Assembly: GCA_020740775.1 (NCBI GenBank)
Contig: JAHEWK010000008.1
Location: forward strand, 1,674,001 to 1,738,000
Reading direction: 5' to 3'
Source: Ilyonectria destructans
Taxonomy: Eukaryota; Ascomycota; Sordariomycetes; Hypocreales; Nectriaceae
Length of the DNA: 64,000 bases
Shown: positions 1 to 11,141 of the stretch, piece after piece
Numbering within the stretch: the stretch's first letter is position 1
How the letters are laid out: every line of letters begins with the position of its first letter
The notes under the pieces: model-generated
The model's input: only the letters and a program-made list of their open reading frames with translations
The model's database searches: none
Told to the model about the DNA's origin: nothing
Position numbers and translations under genes: made by a program

Positions 1-36
1 CGGGGCACCATCGCTGGGACCCGAGTCCGAAGCCAT
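1..36 (-). CDS. 5' tip of an unidentified gene (partial)
   Basis: An ATG on the minus strand at position 36 opens twelve codons (MASDSGPSDGAP) that run off the left edge. The context is good for a fungal start: A at -3, G at +4, and a pyrimidine-rich leader behind it (complement of about 40-110). The low-complexity, disordered N terminus gives no clue to function. The neighbouring PAP2-type gene lies on the same strand, upstream of this one. Only the start context supports the call, so it could be chance. Confidence 0.4.
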   Translation of the reverse strand, partial: MASDSGPSDGAP

Positions 37-1328
37 CTTGCTCTGGGTGTCGTCGCTGAGGGTAGAGGTGGCAGAGAGACGTCGACGGAGGAGCGAATGA
101 GGGGGATAATAATGATGCAGTTCCACACGCGGGATGAAGGGAGCAAGGACGTTGAGGCGGAGGAAATAGAGGCGACAAGTATGATGGTGCGTGGTGGCGT
201 AGTGCGTATTGGTGGAGTGTGCATGTGAGCCAAACAGTGGCAGCCTGAATGCATCAGGATAGATGACGAACTTGCCCCGCCACGCTCGGTTTTAGCCTTT
301 GCCCTTCACTGGGCTGAGCCGCCTGGAAGGTGCCGAGCATTGAGCATGGAGGGGCAAAACCCACTGACAACCCACTGAAAACCCGTGGAACAACTGCAAT
401 GCCAGCGATAACTATCGATAAGAATTCACCTCCAGAATTTACCTCCACTGCGCCCCAGCTCCAGCACGTGGTCTGGGTGCTGCTGCTTGTTGAACATGGA
501 GCTCAAGGGAGCTCAAGGCCGTGTGAAGTTGTGGTACCGTGTGGTACGTGCGCGAACATGGGTCATGGGTGGCTCCGAAGCGTCGTCATGGTTCAACATA
601 GTATGAGAAGAGGCCTCTCTGCGGGACGGAGCCCATGGTGCGACTACGTACGCCCTGCCATGGGGATACGTACGCTCCGCGTCAACAGCACCCAACCCGT
701 CCAACTAGCCTATAGAAGGCAGAGCTGCAACCCTATGATGCCTAAAATGGAGATCTACTATGCCTGTCAGGATTATATCCGTGCCTGGAAACAGACAGGG
801 CTGAGAAGCTGTGCTGAACTATCCATCGTCTTATCAATCACATGTCCCTGTCTCCCAAGTCCCCATTGACATCACCAAGAGACGCTGATTTTCAATGCCA
901 ACGCATTATGTGCACCCACGAGATAGACATCACAGAAAGATACAGTACAGAGAAATTGAAGTTGAAATGACCAGTCGGCCGTAATAAATTTGTTCGCCCA
1001 AGTTGTTGGGCCTATTAATATCGCCTAAACCCGCTACCTATATTCAAAGAGCCGTTGTATACAAGCCCTTGATCATGCGTGTCTATACCCATCGATGCAA
1101 TGCCCTTAAATTATATCAACTGCGCCGTTGTCCCTGGATTTTGGAACGGAGCCTTGCAAGGCACCTTTGTGAGTGCGCCCATCCCAGCCAGGCGCAAGCT
1201 CGGTTCACAGCTCAAAGTCGCATAAATACAGTATCCTTCCGTCGACTGGACAGGGAAGGGCGAGGGAGAACTGTCCGCGGAACATGTTCTTCGTACTGTG
1301 CGTGCTAATCCCTGCAACCCCTTTCCAC
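37..1328. other. Intergenic, no gene recognised
   Basis: This stretch separates the start of the left-edge gene from the 3' end of the PAP2-type gene. The open frames here (the longest about 180 codons on the plus strand, 330-869) have no recognisable domain, no signal peptide and no plausible introns. A 9-bp direct repeat, TACGTACGC, occurs near 648 and 670. The first 200 bases are probably promoter and leader of the left-edge gene. Confidence 0.5.
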
Positions 1329-2709
1329 TTAGACGTCCTCGCTGAGGAGTCCATGCTGGAACTCGGGCTCAACAGCCGTCTCGGGGTCGGTATAATTGAC
1401 CGGCTTATGGATGCGGAGGAATGTCAGGAAATGGTCCTCGAGGATGCACAGGTTGAGCAAGATGCCGTTTCCGTGCCACGCGAGCCCGCAGACCATAGCA
1501 CCGGCAACCGCATCAAGGATAAAGTGGTTGGCGGTGGCGACGATGGCAGTCAGGATGAGGGCGGGATATGATAGACCCAATGCGACAATGGTAATTCGCT
1601 TCCAGGAGTTAGGGCGAAGGCCGTTGATGGGGAGGGTGGCGACAGTCAATCCGACGAGCAGGGAGTATCCAAAGTGCAGCGAGGGCATGGCAGCTACAAG
1701 TATGAGGGTTAGTCTATCTCTTCCCCCGGGCTATATATTGGAGTGCTCCGTAAACTCACCATACTGGTTGCAGAACTTGTTGGTGGTCCAAACACTGCTC
1801 TCACCAGTGCCACTGTGGACGGTGTCGACGAAGCCGAAGCTCTTGGCCTCGGCGGCATCGGGACCTTCGTAGTTGGGGTCGCTCAGCAGGCGAGGGGGCA
1901 TACAGGGCCACAGGGTGAAGACGATGAAGGCGATCAGGTTGCAGGTGGCCATGGTGCGTCGTCGGGCCTCGTACAGGGCGGGGCCAGCCATGATGTTGTC
2001 GATCTGGATGCGGCCGGCAGCGAGCTGGCGCTTGCGGGTGGTGGTGATGTAGTAGAGAATGACGAGGAAAGAGATGGTACCAGGGATGTGAATGAATGAG
2101 TAGAGGCGGTTGATCCAGTGGAGAATGGTCGGGTGGCCGAGGAACCACTGCTGGAAGGGGACCTCCCAGAAGATGAGGAGGTTCTGCTCAATATGAATGA
2201 GCTGAAGAGCGTGCCTGCGGGCGACGTTGACGGTGCCTTCGACGAGGGTAAGGGCAGTGATGGCGCGGCCGACTTGGTAAACCTGTTGTAGACATATATC
2301 TTAGTATCTCGTAGTGTAGTAGAGCAACAGCTACACTTACCCAGTATATCTGGAACCAGTACCAAGCTTCGACGAGGAAGGGGAACTTCTGGAGGATGCG
2401 GCTGACAAGGCGGTCCTTGAAGACGAGTGTGTTGGGAGTCGTGACGATGCGCTTGTAGCCAAACAACTGCAACTTTCGTCGACGCAGCGTGGGCTGCTCG
2501 TTGACGACCAGGCCTGGTGAGGGGCTGCTCCAGCCGCTCATGAGGCTGTCACTGGACTGCTTGCGCCCGAGGTCATCGCTCTTCTTGCTGGCCCAGCCGG
2601 ACTTGCCAGTAGAGATGCTGTAGTCCTTGTTGCGGTTGAAGTAGGAGCCTCCGAAGAGGAGGCTCACCACGACGAGGGGTTCGAGGAACGAGCCCACCCC
2701 CATTTTCAC
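1329..2709 (-). CDS. PAP2-superfamily integral membrane protein (PAP2_3 / Aur1-Ipt1-like domain)
   Basis: Three exons on the minus strand (2709-2341, 2282-1760, 1693-1329) give 418 residues. Both introns have GT-AG ends and join in frame. The C-terminal third carries the membrane phosphatase/transferase signature: SLHFG (His304) followed by NHFILD (His354, Asp358), which form the histidine-aspartate active site of lipid phosphatases and inositolphosphotransferases. Several hydrophobic segments flank it, so an endomembrane location is expected. The N-terminal region (about residues 20-110) is polar and basic and probably cytosolic. Fungal relatives are annotated as PAP2 or inositolphosphotransferase Aur1/Ipt1-domain proteins. 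The substrate, likely a phospholipid or sphingolipid intermediate, is inferred from the family. The leader is rich in CT and TCC runs. This is not obviously Aur1 itself. Confidence 0.85.
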
Positions 2710-3060
2710 GGACGTCGAGGACGCTGTGGCGGTTGGATTGGCTGGTGATGCGAGTTCGTTGGCGTTTAGGGATCGAAATTAGCCAAGCCAAGTACACAAA
2801 CCACAGGTGCAAGGGGTGGATGTGGGAGCAGGATGCGGGTTCGGATCGGGAAGGACGGAGATGTAAGAGAAGAGGGAGGGAAGGAAGGCACTATGTCTTT
2901 CTAAGTGAGAAGGAGGAGGAGGAGGAGGAAAAACCAGGCAGTGGAGGTTATAGGTTATAAGACGGCGGAGAGACGAAACGGAGATCTCGGGACGGGGGCG
3001 TTGTGGAGGGTAGCCGGGTGGTGGAGGGATGTAAGTTGTGGATGGGGAGTGTGAAGGAAT

Positions 3061-3080
3061 GTGAGGGAGTGTGAGGGAGT
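3061..3080. repeat. Two perfect 10-bp tandem repeats
   Basis: GTGAGGGAGT occurs twice without a break, with partial copies on both sides. It lies upstream of the PAP2-type gene, where the coding-strand equivalent is pyrimidine-rich. Confidence 0.7.
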
Positions 3081-4390
3081 GTGGTTAAAGGAGTGAATAG
3101 CTGCCGGTACGAAGGTGTAGACGATGGGGCCTCTTCCCGTCGGTCGGTCTGGCTTCTGTATGGCCTGCCTCTGTTTGCCCGGGTCTGGCTGAGAGCTGTC
3201 CGGGAGCTGCCTGAGTGAGCACTGAGCCGTCGACAGCACACGACTCACACTCAGACGACGCATCATGCCTGCTCTAGAAACGGAGCCGGGCTCGCTCGGA
3301 CAGGCAGGGATATGCGTACATGGCGCAGAGGCAGCCAGAATGGCATGGTACCTACCGAGACCTTACAACACGCCGCCCAGTGCCGCATGTCCCGATGCCA
3401 TCGCGAGTGCCCACTGGACACCTCCGGGCTGCAAGTGGGGGCGGCGTTGCGGGCTGCCGGCCGCCAAGGATCGACGGCGGAGGGTTGCTGGCGCAATCGC
3501 AGCGCTGCAAGGCCGCTGGAAATGCGCTAAGGGGCCAGGTTGAACCACTGACACGCGCCGGCTCACCGAGGTTGACGTTGTGTAGACCCTCAACACACGC
3601 AGGCCCATGCCGTCCAGTGGAGCTACTGGTCTTGGCGGAGACGAATTTCGGCGCCGCGGGAGCCTAGGTCGATCAACAGGTGCCGCTGACTGCAAGCTGT
3701 GCAAGCTGTGTGGGCGCTGGCTACTCACAGCCCGGCGGCAGCTGAATCCATGAGCTGCCACACACACCTCGAGCACCCCTGTCCTGGTCGTTTTGATCAT
3801 GTTCCTTTGGAACATTGCATGATGCCTGATGGATCGTTTCTGTTATGGAGTAAAGTACACATGTTGCGAAGCGACGACACCGCTGAGTTGCGACTTCGAT
3901 GGAGTCCTGTTACAGACCAGATCGGCCCCCTGGCATCCAGCCCATCCGAATCTCCGTCAGGATCCAACAGCAGGAAAAAGGGCGGCATCGTCACAGCTCA
4001 TTCACAGCTCATCTCCCATCTCCCTCCTCGTCCAGGGGTTGAACATTGACGTACCCCCCCGGACCTGACGATGGTGTTGTTTGCCCATGAGCGTGGTTCT
4101 GTTCTGTACCTCCATCGTGCCATGCTGCCTTTTGGCAAGTCAAAGCTCTCGTGTGCTTCTCAGCCTCGCCCCTAACTAGAGCATCGTCGTGTCTTGCCAC
4201 AACGCCCGACACGCCATCCTGGATATTGCACCTTGGGCGAAGCTGGTTCAACTTAAATTTGTCCGACCGAGTCTCTGCCCGGTTTCCAGTTTCCAGCTCC
4301 AACTCCAGCTCCTCTCTGCCTGTGCCGCGGAACAACGGTCGCCTACAGGCCCTTCCGATGCCTCCGGCGCTGGCATTAACAAGCCAAGAC

Positions 4391-4417
4391 GATACAAACG
4401 ATACAACCGATACAAAC
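4391..4417. repeat. Three 9-bp tandem repeats (GATACAAAC type)
   Basis: Units GATACAAAC, GATACAACC, GATACAAAC follow one another directly. The middle copy has one substitution. No gene is near. Confidence 0.8.
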
Positions 4418-4866
4418 GACGGCAAACCACCGGAGCCACGGACTTGAGGCAACCCCCGTTAGCATGCATGCATAGCAACCCGCCAAGACTTCTGACCTCC
4501 GGAGCTCCGTCCAGACGCCGATGGGAACATCGATTCACCATGCCTGCCCTCCCTTCTCGGCATGTACAGAACCCCGATTCGGCCGTGTCGCCCCATGGCT
4601 AGCTAAAGCTGTACCTCCTGTTAGAGTGCGAGGTGCCTCTCGTTGTACATAATTGCCGTCCATTGCCGTTCGGACTATCTCACATCTCACATGACTCTCG
4701 GATCAGACGGGCTCGGCAGCCCTACCCGTCTCATCGACGCCGCAGCACCAGCAGCCAAAAAGTCAGCCTCTAGTGCGCATCCATCCGATCCCGCCCCGCG
4801 TATTTCAAAAATACTTTCGCGTACGCTTAAAGGGACTATGGGTAACTATGACGAACGACCTGCAGT

Positions 4867-4899
4867 GTCAGAATGTTAGCAGGCTGACAACATTCTGAC
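4867..4899. repeat. Perfect 11-bp inverted repeat with 11-nt spacer
   Basis: GTCAGAATGTT at 4867-4877 is mirrored exactly by AACATTCTGAC at 4889-4899. It could form a hairpin or be a dyad-symmetric protein-binding site. It lies in the middle of a gene-free stretch. Confidence 0.75.
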
Positions 4900-5963
4900 C
4901 GTCTGTGTCTGACCGTATGCACGGGGTAATAGGCACCGTGCAGCTCGACCAGCTCATCGAACTTCTTAGTTGTCCGTCTTATTATCGCCCAGTCTTAGCT
5001 ACGTCACTGCTTGGATGGAGACCCGAGGCTTGCGCTAATGCTCCAAAATGCCACTCTCGTGCCCCCCCAGTCAAGAATGAATAATCGGTGTCGCGTGGTC
5101 TCGAGCCCAAGTTAGCCGTAGCTGGATTAGCCCGGCAGAGAGCTTTCCATGTGACTGGGTCCTGAAGTCATCGACTTATCAATCGCCCCCACCACTCAAG
5201 TAGAGATGGGTAGAGATGGGCTGGAGGGCCTCAACTCGCAGGATTGATTACTGCAGCGAGCGTTGCAGTACTCCTGCAATATGTCCTGTGACCACGTCTC
5301 AACTGAGGACCGGCCACTCACGAATGGTTATTGTCGAGGAAACGTCGAATCCGTGTCGATCCGAGGCTGGTCTACTTGGCACCCCAATCAACCCCCCTAC
5401 ATCGTCATTGTGGTGTCTTTTATCTGCCGCCCCCGTCACCAGCCTCATCCGGGACATCCGGATCACGCATGGAAAAAGCATGCTCTGGCCGGCTCTAGCC
5501 TCCAATTTCCATGGCTCACCGTCTCGTTAGGTTTGCCTACCCACAGAGTTTTGTGATCGTCTTGGCTTGCCGGGTCCAAACTTGTCTCGCTGTTGGTCGC
5601 CCAGCAAGAGTGGCCTACCAGCTGTTCATCCACTTCTAGTACCATCGCCACTCCAACCGTGTAAGTGGTAAGCTTCCACCTCGCATTTTCCTGTAGTCAG
5701 CATCTCGACCGCCTCAGTAATCCGTGCTAATAGCACCTGCAGGATAATCCAACGCCTCACACCCGTGTATCCCCAATTATGATTCGTTAGTAATAATCTG
5801 TCCTGGCCCCCCCTCTCGCTGCCCATTATGGAAATCTCCACATCCATTGACAGTTTGGCATTTACGATCTTGGTATATCCGACATTCAAGAGTCGGCATT
5901 ATCAAAGTCGGTTGAACTATTAAAATCTGCCTTGCTAAACCCCATTCCGACGAAACCATTGTT

Positions 5964-5987
5964 ATTTTCATTTTCATTTTCATTTTG
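5964..5987. repeat. Hexanucleotide microsatellite (ATTTTC)n
   Basis: Three perfect ATTTTC units are followed by ATTTTG. Non-coding simple repeat. Confidence 0.8.
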
Positions 5988-6197
5988 TACAATTGGTATG
6001 TGAATAAAACATCCAACGATTACACGGTATTCAAACGAGGAGCGCATTGCGCATCACCCGTGATAATCCATGTTGGCTATACCGGTACATCTACTAAAAA
6101 TTTGTCAACTCCCTTTTGAAGTCCATAACCTGAAGCTATCAGGGAGCAAAAATGTCCAAACGCCGAGGATACAAGACCTCCCTTATATCAACATGTA

Positions 6198-6223
6198 CCC
6201 CCCCACCCCCCACCCCCCACCCC
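6198..6223 (-). repeat. C7-A-C6-A-C6-A-C4 tract; G-quadruplex motif on the minus strand
   Basis: Four C-runs of 7, 6, 6 and 4 are separated by single A residues. On the minus strand, the coding strand of the checkpoint gene, this reads as four G-runs with one-nucleotide T loops, the arrangement expected of very stable G-quadruplexes. It starts about 70 nt beyond that gene's stop codon, so it should lie in the 3' UTR or at the terminator. Confidence 0.75.
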
Positions 6224-6292
6224 AATGTAGTCTCTTTATCCAGAGACATGAAGATGCACCAAATGGTCCGCAAACGCCCTTCTTCTCTCGCC

Positions 6293-9200
6293 TTAAGCAT
6301 GGATCTCGTCCTCCTCAACCATCCTCCCCAGAATCAGGCTCTGGATCACTAACTCATCATCCAGCACTCGTATATTACCCATGGTCTGCTGCGCCGCCGC
6401 AGACCTTCTCCGCTTCTTGGTGCCAGCCACCTCCGGCGGTGCAAGGACAGCCTCGACAGTGCCCGTGCCTTTGTCGATATACAGCCAGTCGAATGGGTTC
6501 CCAGCCTTCTGGTGCTCTAGCAACACTTCGCGGGCTTGCTGAATTGTAAACACTCTTGAAATGGATGGGCCCAGGACCGTGGCTAGGAATATGTATGGTT
6601 CTTTGGCCTCGCTACGCGCCTTCCTTGAGTCCACTACCACCAGAATTCGTTGGCCATCAAGGAGTCGGGGTCGTTGATCGATGATGTCTGCGAGTCGAGC
6701 ATCCGCCGCAGCATAGGGTGCAAGAGTCCGCGATCGAATCGCGTTGCCAAGCACCGCGGAGACTCCCGCGCAGAGAACGTAGGGCTCCCAGTCCACGATA
6801 GACCCCTTGTTCAGACAGGCCGTGATCCACTGATGGGCCAAACAGGGCAACCCTAGCGCCAGAGCTTGCATGTACTTGGCCTTGCGGGAATGACCGTCTG
6901 CCACTAGGGCCGTGAAGCCGCTCTCGGAACTCGATTTGGTGAGCTTAAGAGCATCCTCTTCGTCGATGACGGGACTTGTTGTGTTCATGATTGATGACTG
7001 CTCAAACATGTCCTGGAATCCCTCGGGCAGAATCATGCCTCCAGCTTGTGCAATTTTCGTCTCCAATTTGGTTCGCTCCTGCGGCTTAACCTGACTTGAA
7101 AAGGAGATGGCAAAGACCATGTTCTCGAATAGTCGGCCGGCCCTGTGCACCGATCCTAAGCTCTGTCTGAACGACCTGTTGGACTTTGAATGGATTATGC
7201 TCTTTTCCAGCGCACTTGCTGATGGTGAATGATGAAGTTCATCAGTGGACTCGGAGTCTAGTCGCGGAAATCGCTTTGCCATCCTGGTCGCCCTTTTCAC
7301 AGGCTGGGGCGACTCGGACTTGCTCCCCCCTCGGGGGTCCCTCTTTCGTGAACCTCGGGCTCGGCCTTTAGCAGGGGAAGGTAAAATAACCGACTCGGGT
7401 CGATCTGAAACGGGTGATTCCTGTGTACCTGGGGTGGTCTTTGCTGATGGTACAGGTGTTGAAGACAGAATGCTCAGGCTGGACGAGGTCGGCATGATAT
7501 TCCCAACGGAGCGTGCGGCGAGGGGAGTGGCTGGGTTCGTCTCACTACGGCGAGAACGCGTCGTCATGGGGGGCGGCAGCTCTGATCTAGATTTCTTCGG
7601 TGATCTCTTAGAAACCCGTGGTTGTGCGACAACCTCAGCTCCATCCGTCGTCTCATCCTTCAACGAGGTAACTTCTTCTTCTACTTCTTTGGGTACTGGG
7701 GTGGGAACAAGGTCTTTCAATGGTGATGAGGCGGGCTTCGCCTTGTGCTCATGGTCGATTGTAATGGCATCCGAGTTGGAGGAACTGATAAATGGGTTCC
7801 TGCGGCGCTGGCGAACCGCTTGGCCATAAGTTCTTGTACTCTTCCTTCGCGGTGGCGGAAGCGATGAAGGTTCCTCATCTTCTTCTTCTTCCACTTGGGC
7901 TTCCACATCGTCAATAATGAGACTCGGTAGTTCAGGTTCGGAAGGAGGAGGTGGTAGATCCAGTGGTGCGGTGGGTGGAATAGATGGCGCTGGACTAGTC
8001 GCGGGAATCATCTCTTCTTCCGTTGCAGGTTTCTCAGCGTCAAGTGCCATGATGGTATCGCCGTCGTTGTCCGTTCCATCTTCCTCGAGTTCACCCTCCC
8101 CTGGAGTGGCCTTCGTGGAGGCAACGGGAAGAATATCGTTCGATGCCACCACCGCGTTCTGAGAATCATCCACAAGGGGAGGCAAGTCATCGCCCTTCGT
8201 TTGAACCAGTCCCGGCCTTGCGTGTTCTTGGGCTACGTTGGCTGAGGGGCTGGACAGGACCCTCCTCCTCTTCCGTGAAGGCTGTTCTTCCAATTCCCGT
8301 CTGCCCCTGGGTGTAAAGCTCACTCTCCCCATTTCCTCTGCAGCTTGTGCACGTCTCCTTTCAATTCTCTTGCGCCGTTCCATTCGTCGGATAGCATCAT
8401 CGGAGTCACTGTCTGATTCCAGATATGGAACTAGAGCCTCGCCATTCGTCTTTCTCTCCTGTGACTTCTTCATTGGCTCGTAATGCGCCATTGGCCCGGT
8501 ACTCTCGGAAGTATTGGGTGGCGATTTAGGTGCCTGGGCCCGTGGGGTACGGTCGGAGGATGGAGGTGACTCTGGGATCATGTCGCCGCCCGTAGATCTA
8601 CTGTTGAGCGGGGTTTCGGCCTCCACTGGTTCCCCATCCTTGTCCCTCAGAGATGTATTCGGTATTTCGTGTAGCCGTTGGGGACTCGAGGTTCGGATAT
8701 CGGTTGGCGAAGAAACATTGGCTCTGTTCTTAAGCGGCGAGGTCTCAATGATGTTGGGGGATATGGAGTTGAAGAGGTTCGGGGAAGGTCGTGAGGACGT
8801 CGGGCTAATTTTCTTCACGGCCGAGGAGAACTGAGTCTGACCAAAGAGCTGGCTGCCGGCAAGAGGTGCGGCGATGCTTCCTTTCGTCGCGAATGGGTTC
8901 TTGGGAAGTGCGGGAGTCTCAAACGCGCCGCCATGGGGCCGACGCGGCGTGAAGGCATGGCTCGAGTTCAGTTGTGGTGTTTCGTCCGGCCGCCTCCATT
9001 CACCTCTAGTATTCTCGAAGCCGGCATCCTCAGAGACTTGTGATGATGGTCGAGCAAGCTCGCTGAAACCAAAGTTGACGGCACCAGATTCGTTGCCTTG
9101 AAGCGTTCGGGGTTCGATGGATCCGGCTTGGGTATTTCCGTTGACGGGGCTCGAGGGTACCAGGTCGCAGTATTCGCTGTAGTCACGGTCGTCGTTGGCT

Positions 9201-9914
9201 TGGGTCGGGGTCTGCTGTGACAACGCCATCCTGCGAGGCGACGCGATGGCAGCGACGGGCGGATGCTTGATGATCTCGTTGACAGTGTCGGGTGCACCGT
9301 GGTGTGCTGGAATCAGACGCGAATCGTCATCTCGCGGGGGGGATTGTTCGACGACATTCACGCCGCAAGGTTCGAGCACAACTGCAGAGCGGCACGCTCT
9401 GTCCCTGGTCGATTTGGCGTGATTCGTCGAGTCTCCGGCATCACCATCTGCTACCTCTGCAGCTGGTGCCTCCGGGGATGTATATTGCTTTTGCGGAGTC
9501 AGTGCCATCCCGGTCACTAGTCCGGCCCAGTGCGGCGGATCACAAACCTCAGCTGCGGGTCGATGTCCACCAAGACGCGCTTCACCAAGCGTCGCGTCGC
9601 GGGCAACGGCATTCGGCCGTGGATCCACGGCTTCAGTGGTGGGTGATGGGCGTTGTTTGGTTTCTGTGTTTGCCGTCTCTGAATAATGGGATCCTTTGGG
9701 AGGTGAACTGCCGAGCTATACCGCAGCAAACAGAAATTGTTAGCACATGTGTTTGCTTGCTCGCTGCAAGTGGCCCGCGCCCAGTGCAACAAAGCCACCA
9801 GCGGCACTGGCTACGTACCGTTGCGACGCCAAACTCAGCCGTGTAGGCCTCAAGGATGGCCTGGCTGTCCTGTGAGTCGTTGCCTGCCTGGACTAGCGAT
9901 TGAGAACGTGCCAT
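6293..9914 (-). CDS. crb2: Crb2/Rad9/53BP1-like DNA-damage checkpoint protein with tandem BRCT
   Basis: Two exons (9914-9819 and 9715-6293), joined by a 103-nt intron with a GTACGT donor, CTAAC branch site and TATAG acceptor, give 1,172 residues. The first exon is rich in SQ motifs (MARSQS, NDSQDSQ) and more SQ/TQ sites follow, as expected for a substrate of Mec1/Tel1-type kinases. The long middle is acidic, Ser/Pro-rich and probably disordered. The C terminus (about 893-1172) looks like two BRCT repeats. The first starts near RLFENMVFAISF and has a HQWITAC-type helix. The second ends near DDELVIQSLILG, typical of Rad9/Crb2 orthologues. The family binds modified nucleosomes at breaks and relays the signal to the Chk1/Rad53 kinases in the nucleus. 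I could not place a Tudor domain by eye. The start was chosen because the in-frame exon 2 reading has no earlier ATG and exon 1 splices cleanly. Confidence 0.85.
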
Positions 9915-10609
9915 TGTGAAGCTGTCGCCAGCATCTTCTTCCTTTGACTGTTGCGGATAACAAAAATGCTGGAAAAGATTCAGGTGCAAAGGGTTCGACG
10001 GCTAAAATACTAAATTATCCTAGCCATCATAGGTAGGTAGAGTAGAACAAAGAAGGAAGGAACCAAAGCGTAATCGCGCCAGTAACACGCATTCACGTGA
10101 TGTCCTCAAAGGTCACTCTCTGCCCTGAACGCAGCGCCGTCTTGCGTCGCTGCAACCGATTCCTATATTTTCTAGATTTCAATTCGTACAATGCTTTAGT
10201 GACTAGAGAACCTCTTATTTGTCAGAACCCGCCTAAAAGCTTAGGTTTGAGGCTGCAGCGGTAAATGCGTTCTGGGACTTGGACCACAATGGCACAATCT
10301 ACATGTGAACGTCATGTCCCGGTTAAATGATACGACCCTTGAACACGAAACATGAGTAAACGACAAATTCCACGTATAACACTGAGTCAAGCGAATTGAC
10401 CACCCCCAAGGAGAAAGCATCTGACGTGTAGTCATGACGGCCCGACGGGTTCTCCACCACGTCACCGCGACTATCAGCAATCACCTTTTATTCAAGTAAG
10501 CTAGAGGCCTCCCCGCCCGTCTCACATTACTACCACACAACACCAATACCTGCGTAAACCACGCTGGCAGGCTTATTTTGATATTCCGACCGAGCCAACA
10601 CAGCATATA
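9915..10609. other. Promoter region of the checkpoint gene
   Basis: No gene is recognised. The first few hundred bases should hold the checkpoint gene's promoter, including the palindromic TCACGTGA listed separately. Confidence 0.5.
10093..10100. promoter_or_regulatory. Palindromic E-box TCACGTGA
   Basis: A full 8-bp palindrome of the type bound by bHLH proteins such as Cbf1, 179 bp upstream of the checkpoint gene's ATG. Position and symmetry suggest function, but one such site is expected by chance in a window this size. Confidence 0.35.
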
Positions 10610-10933
10610 ATGACCGGAAATTCACACACAAGCGAGAAGAAGCCACAGCAAGGCCTGAAGCGCAGCCACGCTGAAAACCATGGCGAAGACCAATCTACGA
10701 AGAAACAATGCACCACTCAAAGTGACGACAATGCTGATGAGGAGTGCGATAATTGGTCCGTTGCTGCCTCGGTTGGTGATGATCCTGGCTCCGCAGATGA
10801 CCTTCCAGAGCTCGCCCAAACAGAAATTCAGCGCCAAACGTCCGGTAACGGGCAACTACCAAAGAATGACGATTACACTAACACAACATCTGGTGGAGGT
10901 GGAAATGCATCAAAGGGGGGGCAGGAAGCCTAA
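10610..10933 (+). CDS. Possible small hydrophilic protein, unknown
   Basis: A 107-codon frame starts with ATG just after a TATAAT-like stretch. The product is highly charged, Gln/Asn/Asp/Gly-rich, with a possible basic cluster (LKRSHAE, STKKQ) and no hydrophobic core, domain or signal peptide. It would be convergent with the repeat-protein gene that ends at 11142. I do not recognise it. It may be a lineage-specific gene or a chance open frame. Confidence 0.25.
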   Translation: MTGNSHTSEKKPQQGLKRSHAENHGEDQSTKKQCTTQSDDNADEECDNWSVAASVGDDPGSADDLPELAQTEIQRQTSGNGQLPKNDDYTNTTSGGGGNASKGGQEA

Positions 10934-11141
10934 AGGGCAGGGAAATCGAATAGCACATGGCCATATTATGTCATTATGTGTGATTTATACCACAAATCTT
11001 CTCCAATCCACCGTCCATCTCTCCCTGACTTCTACTACACCATCGTATCAAACAATCTTGAAACTTCGTCAAATAAAAGACGGCTGTGAACGCTAAATAA
11101 ACGCTAGATGAATGAGATGATTTTTTCCAAATCAAATCACA

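Larger units (their letters stand above)
2710..6292. other. Long intergenic tract (3.6 kb) without a recognised gene
   Basis: The left part is promoter and pyrimidine-rich leader of the PAP2-type gene, including an (AGG)n run at 2911-2929 and two perfect 10-bp repeats at 3061-3080. The rest has only short open frames on both strands, none with recognisable domains or splice structure. Simple repeats and an 11-bp inverted repeat are listed separately. The right end is the 3' region of the checkpoint gene. An unannotated non-coding transcript cannot be excluded. Confidence 0.5.

Noticed and set aside
330..869. 179-codon open frame on the plus strand
   Set aside because: No domain, signal peptide or splice structure; mixed composition; it overlaps the likely upstream region of the left-edge gene.
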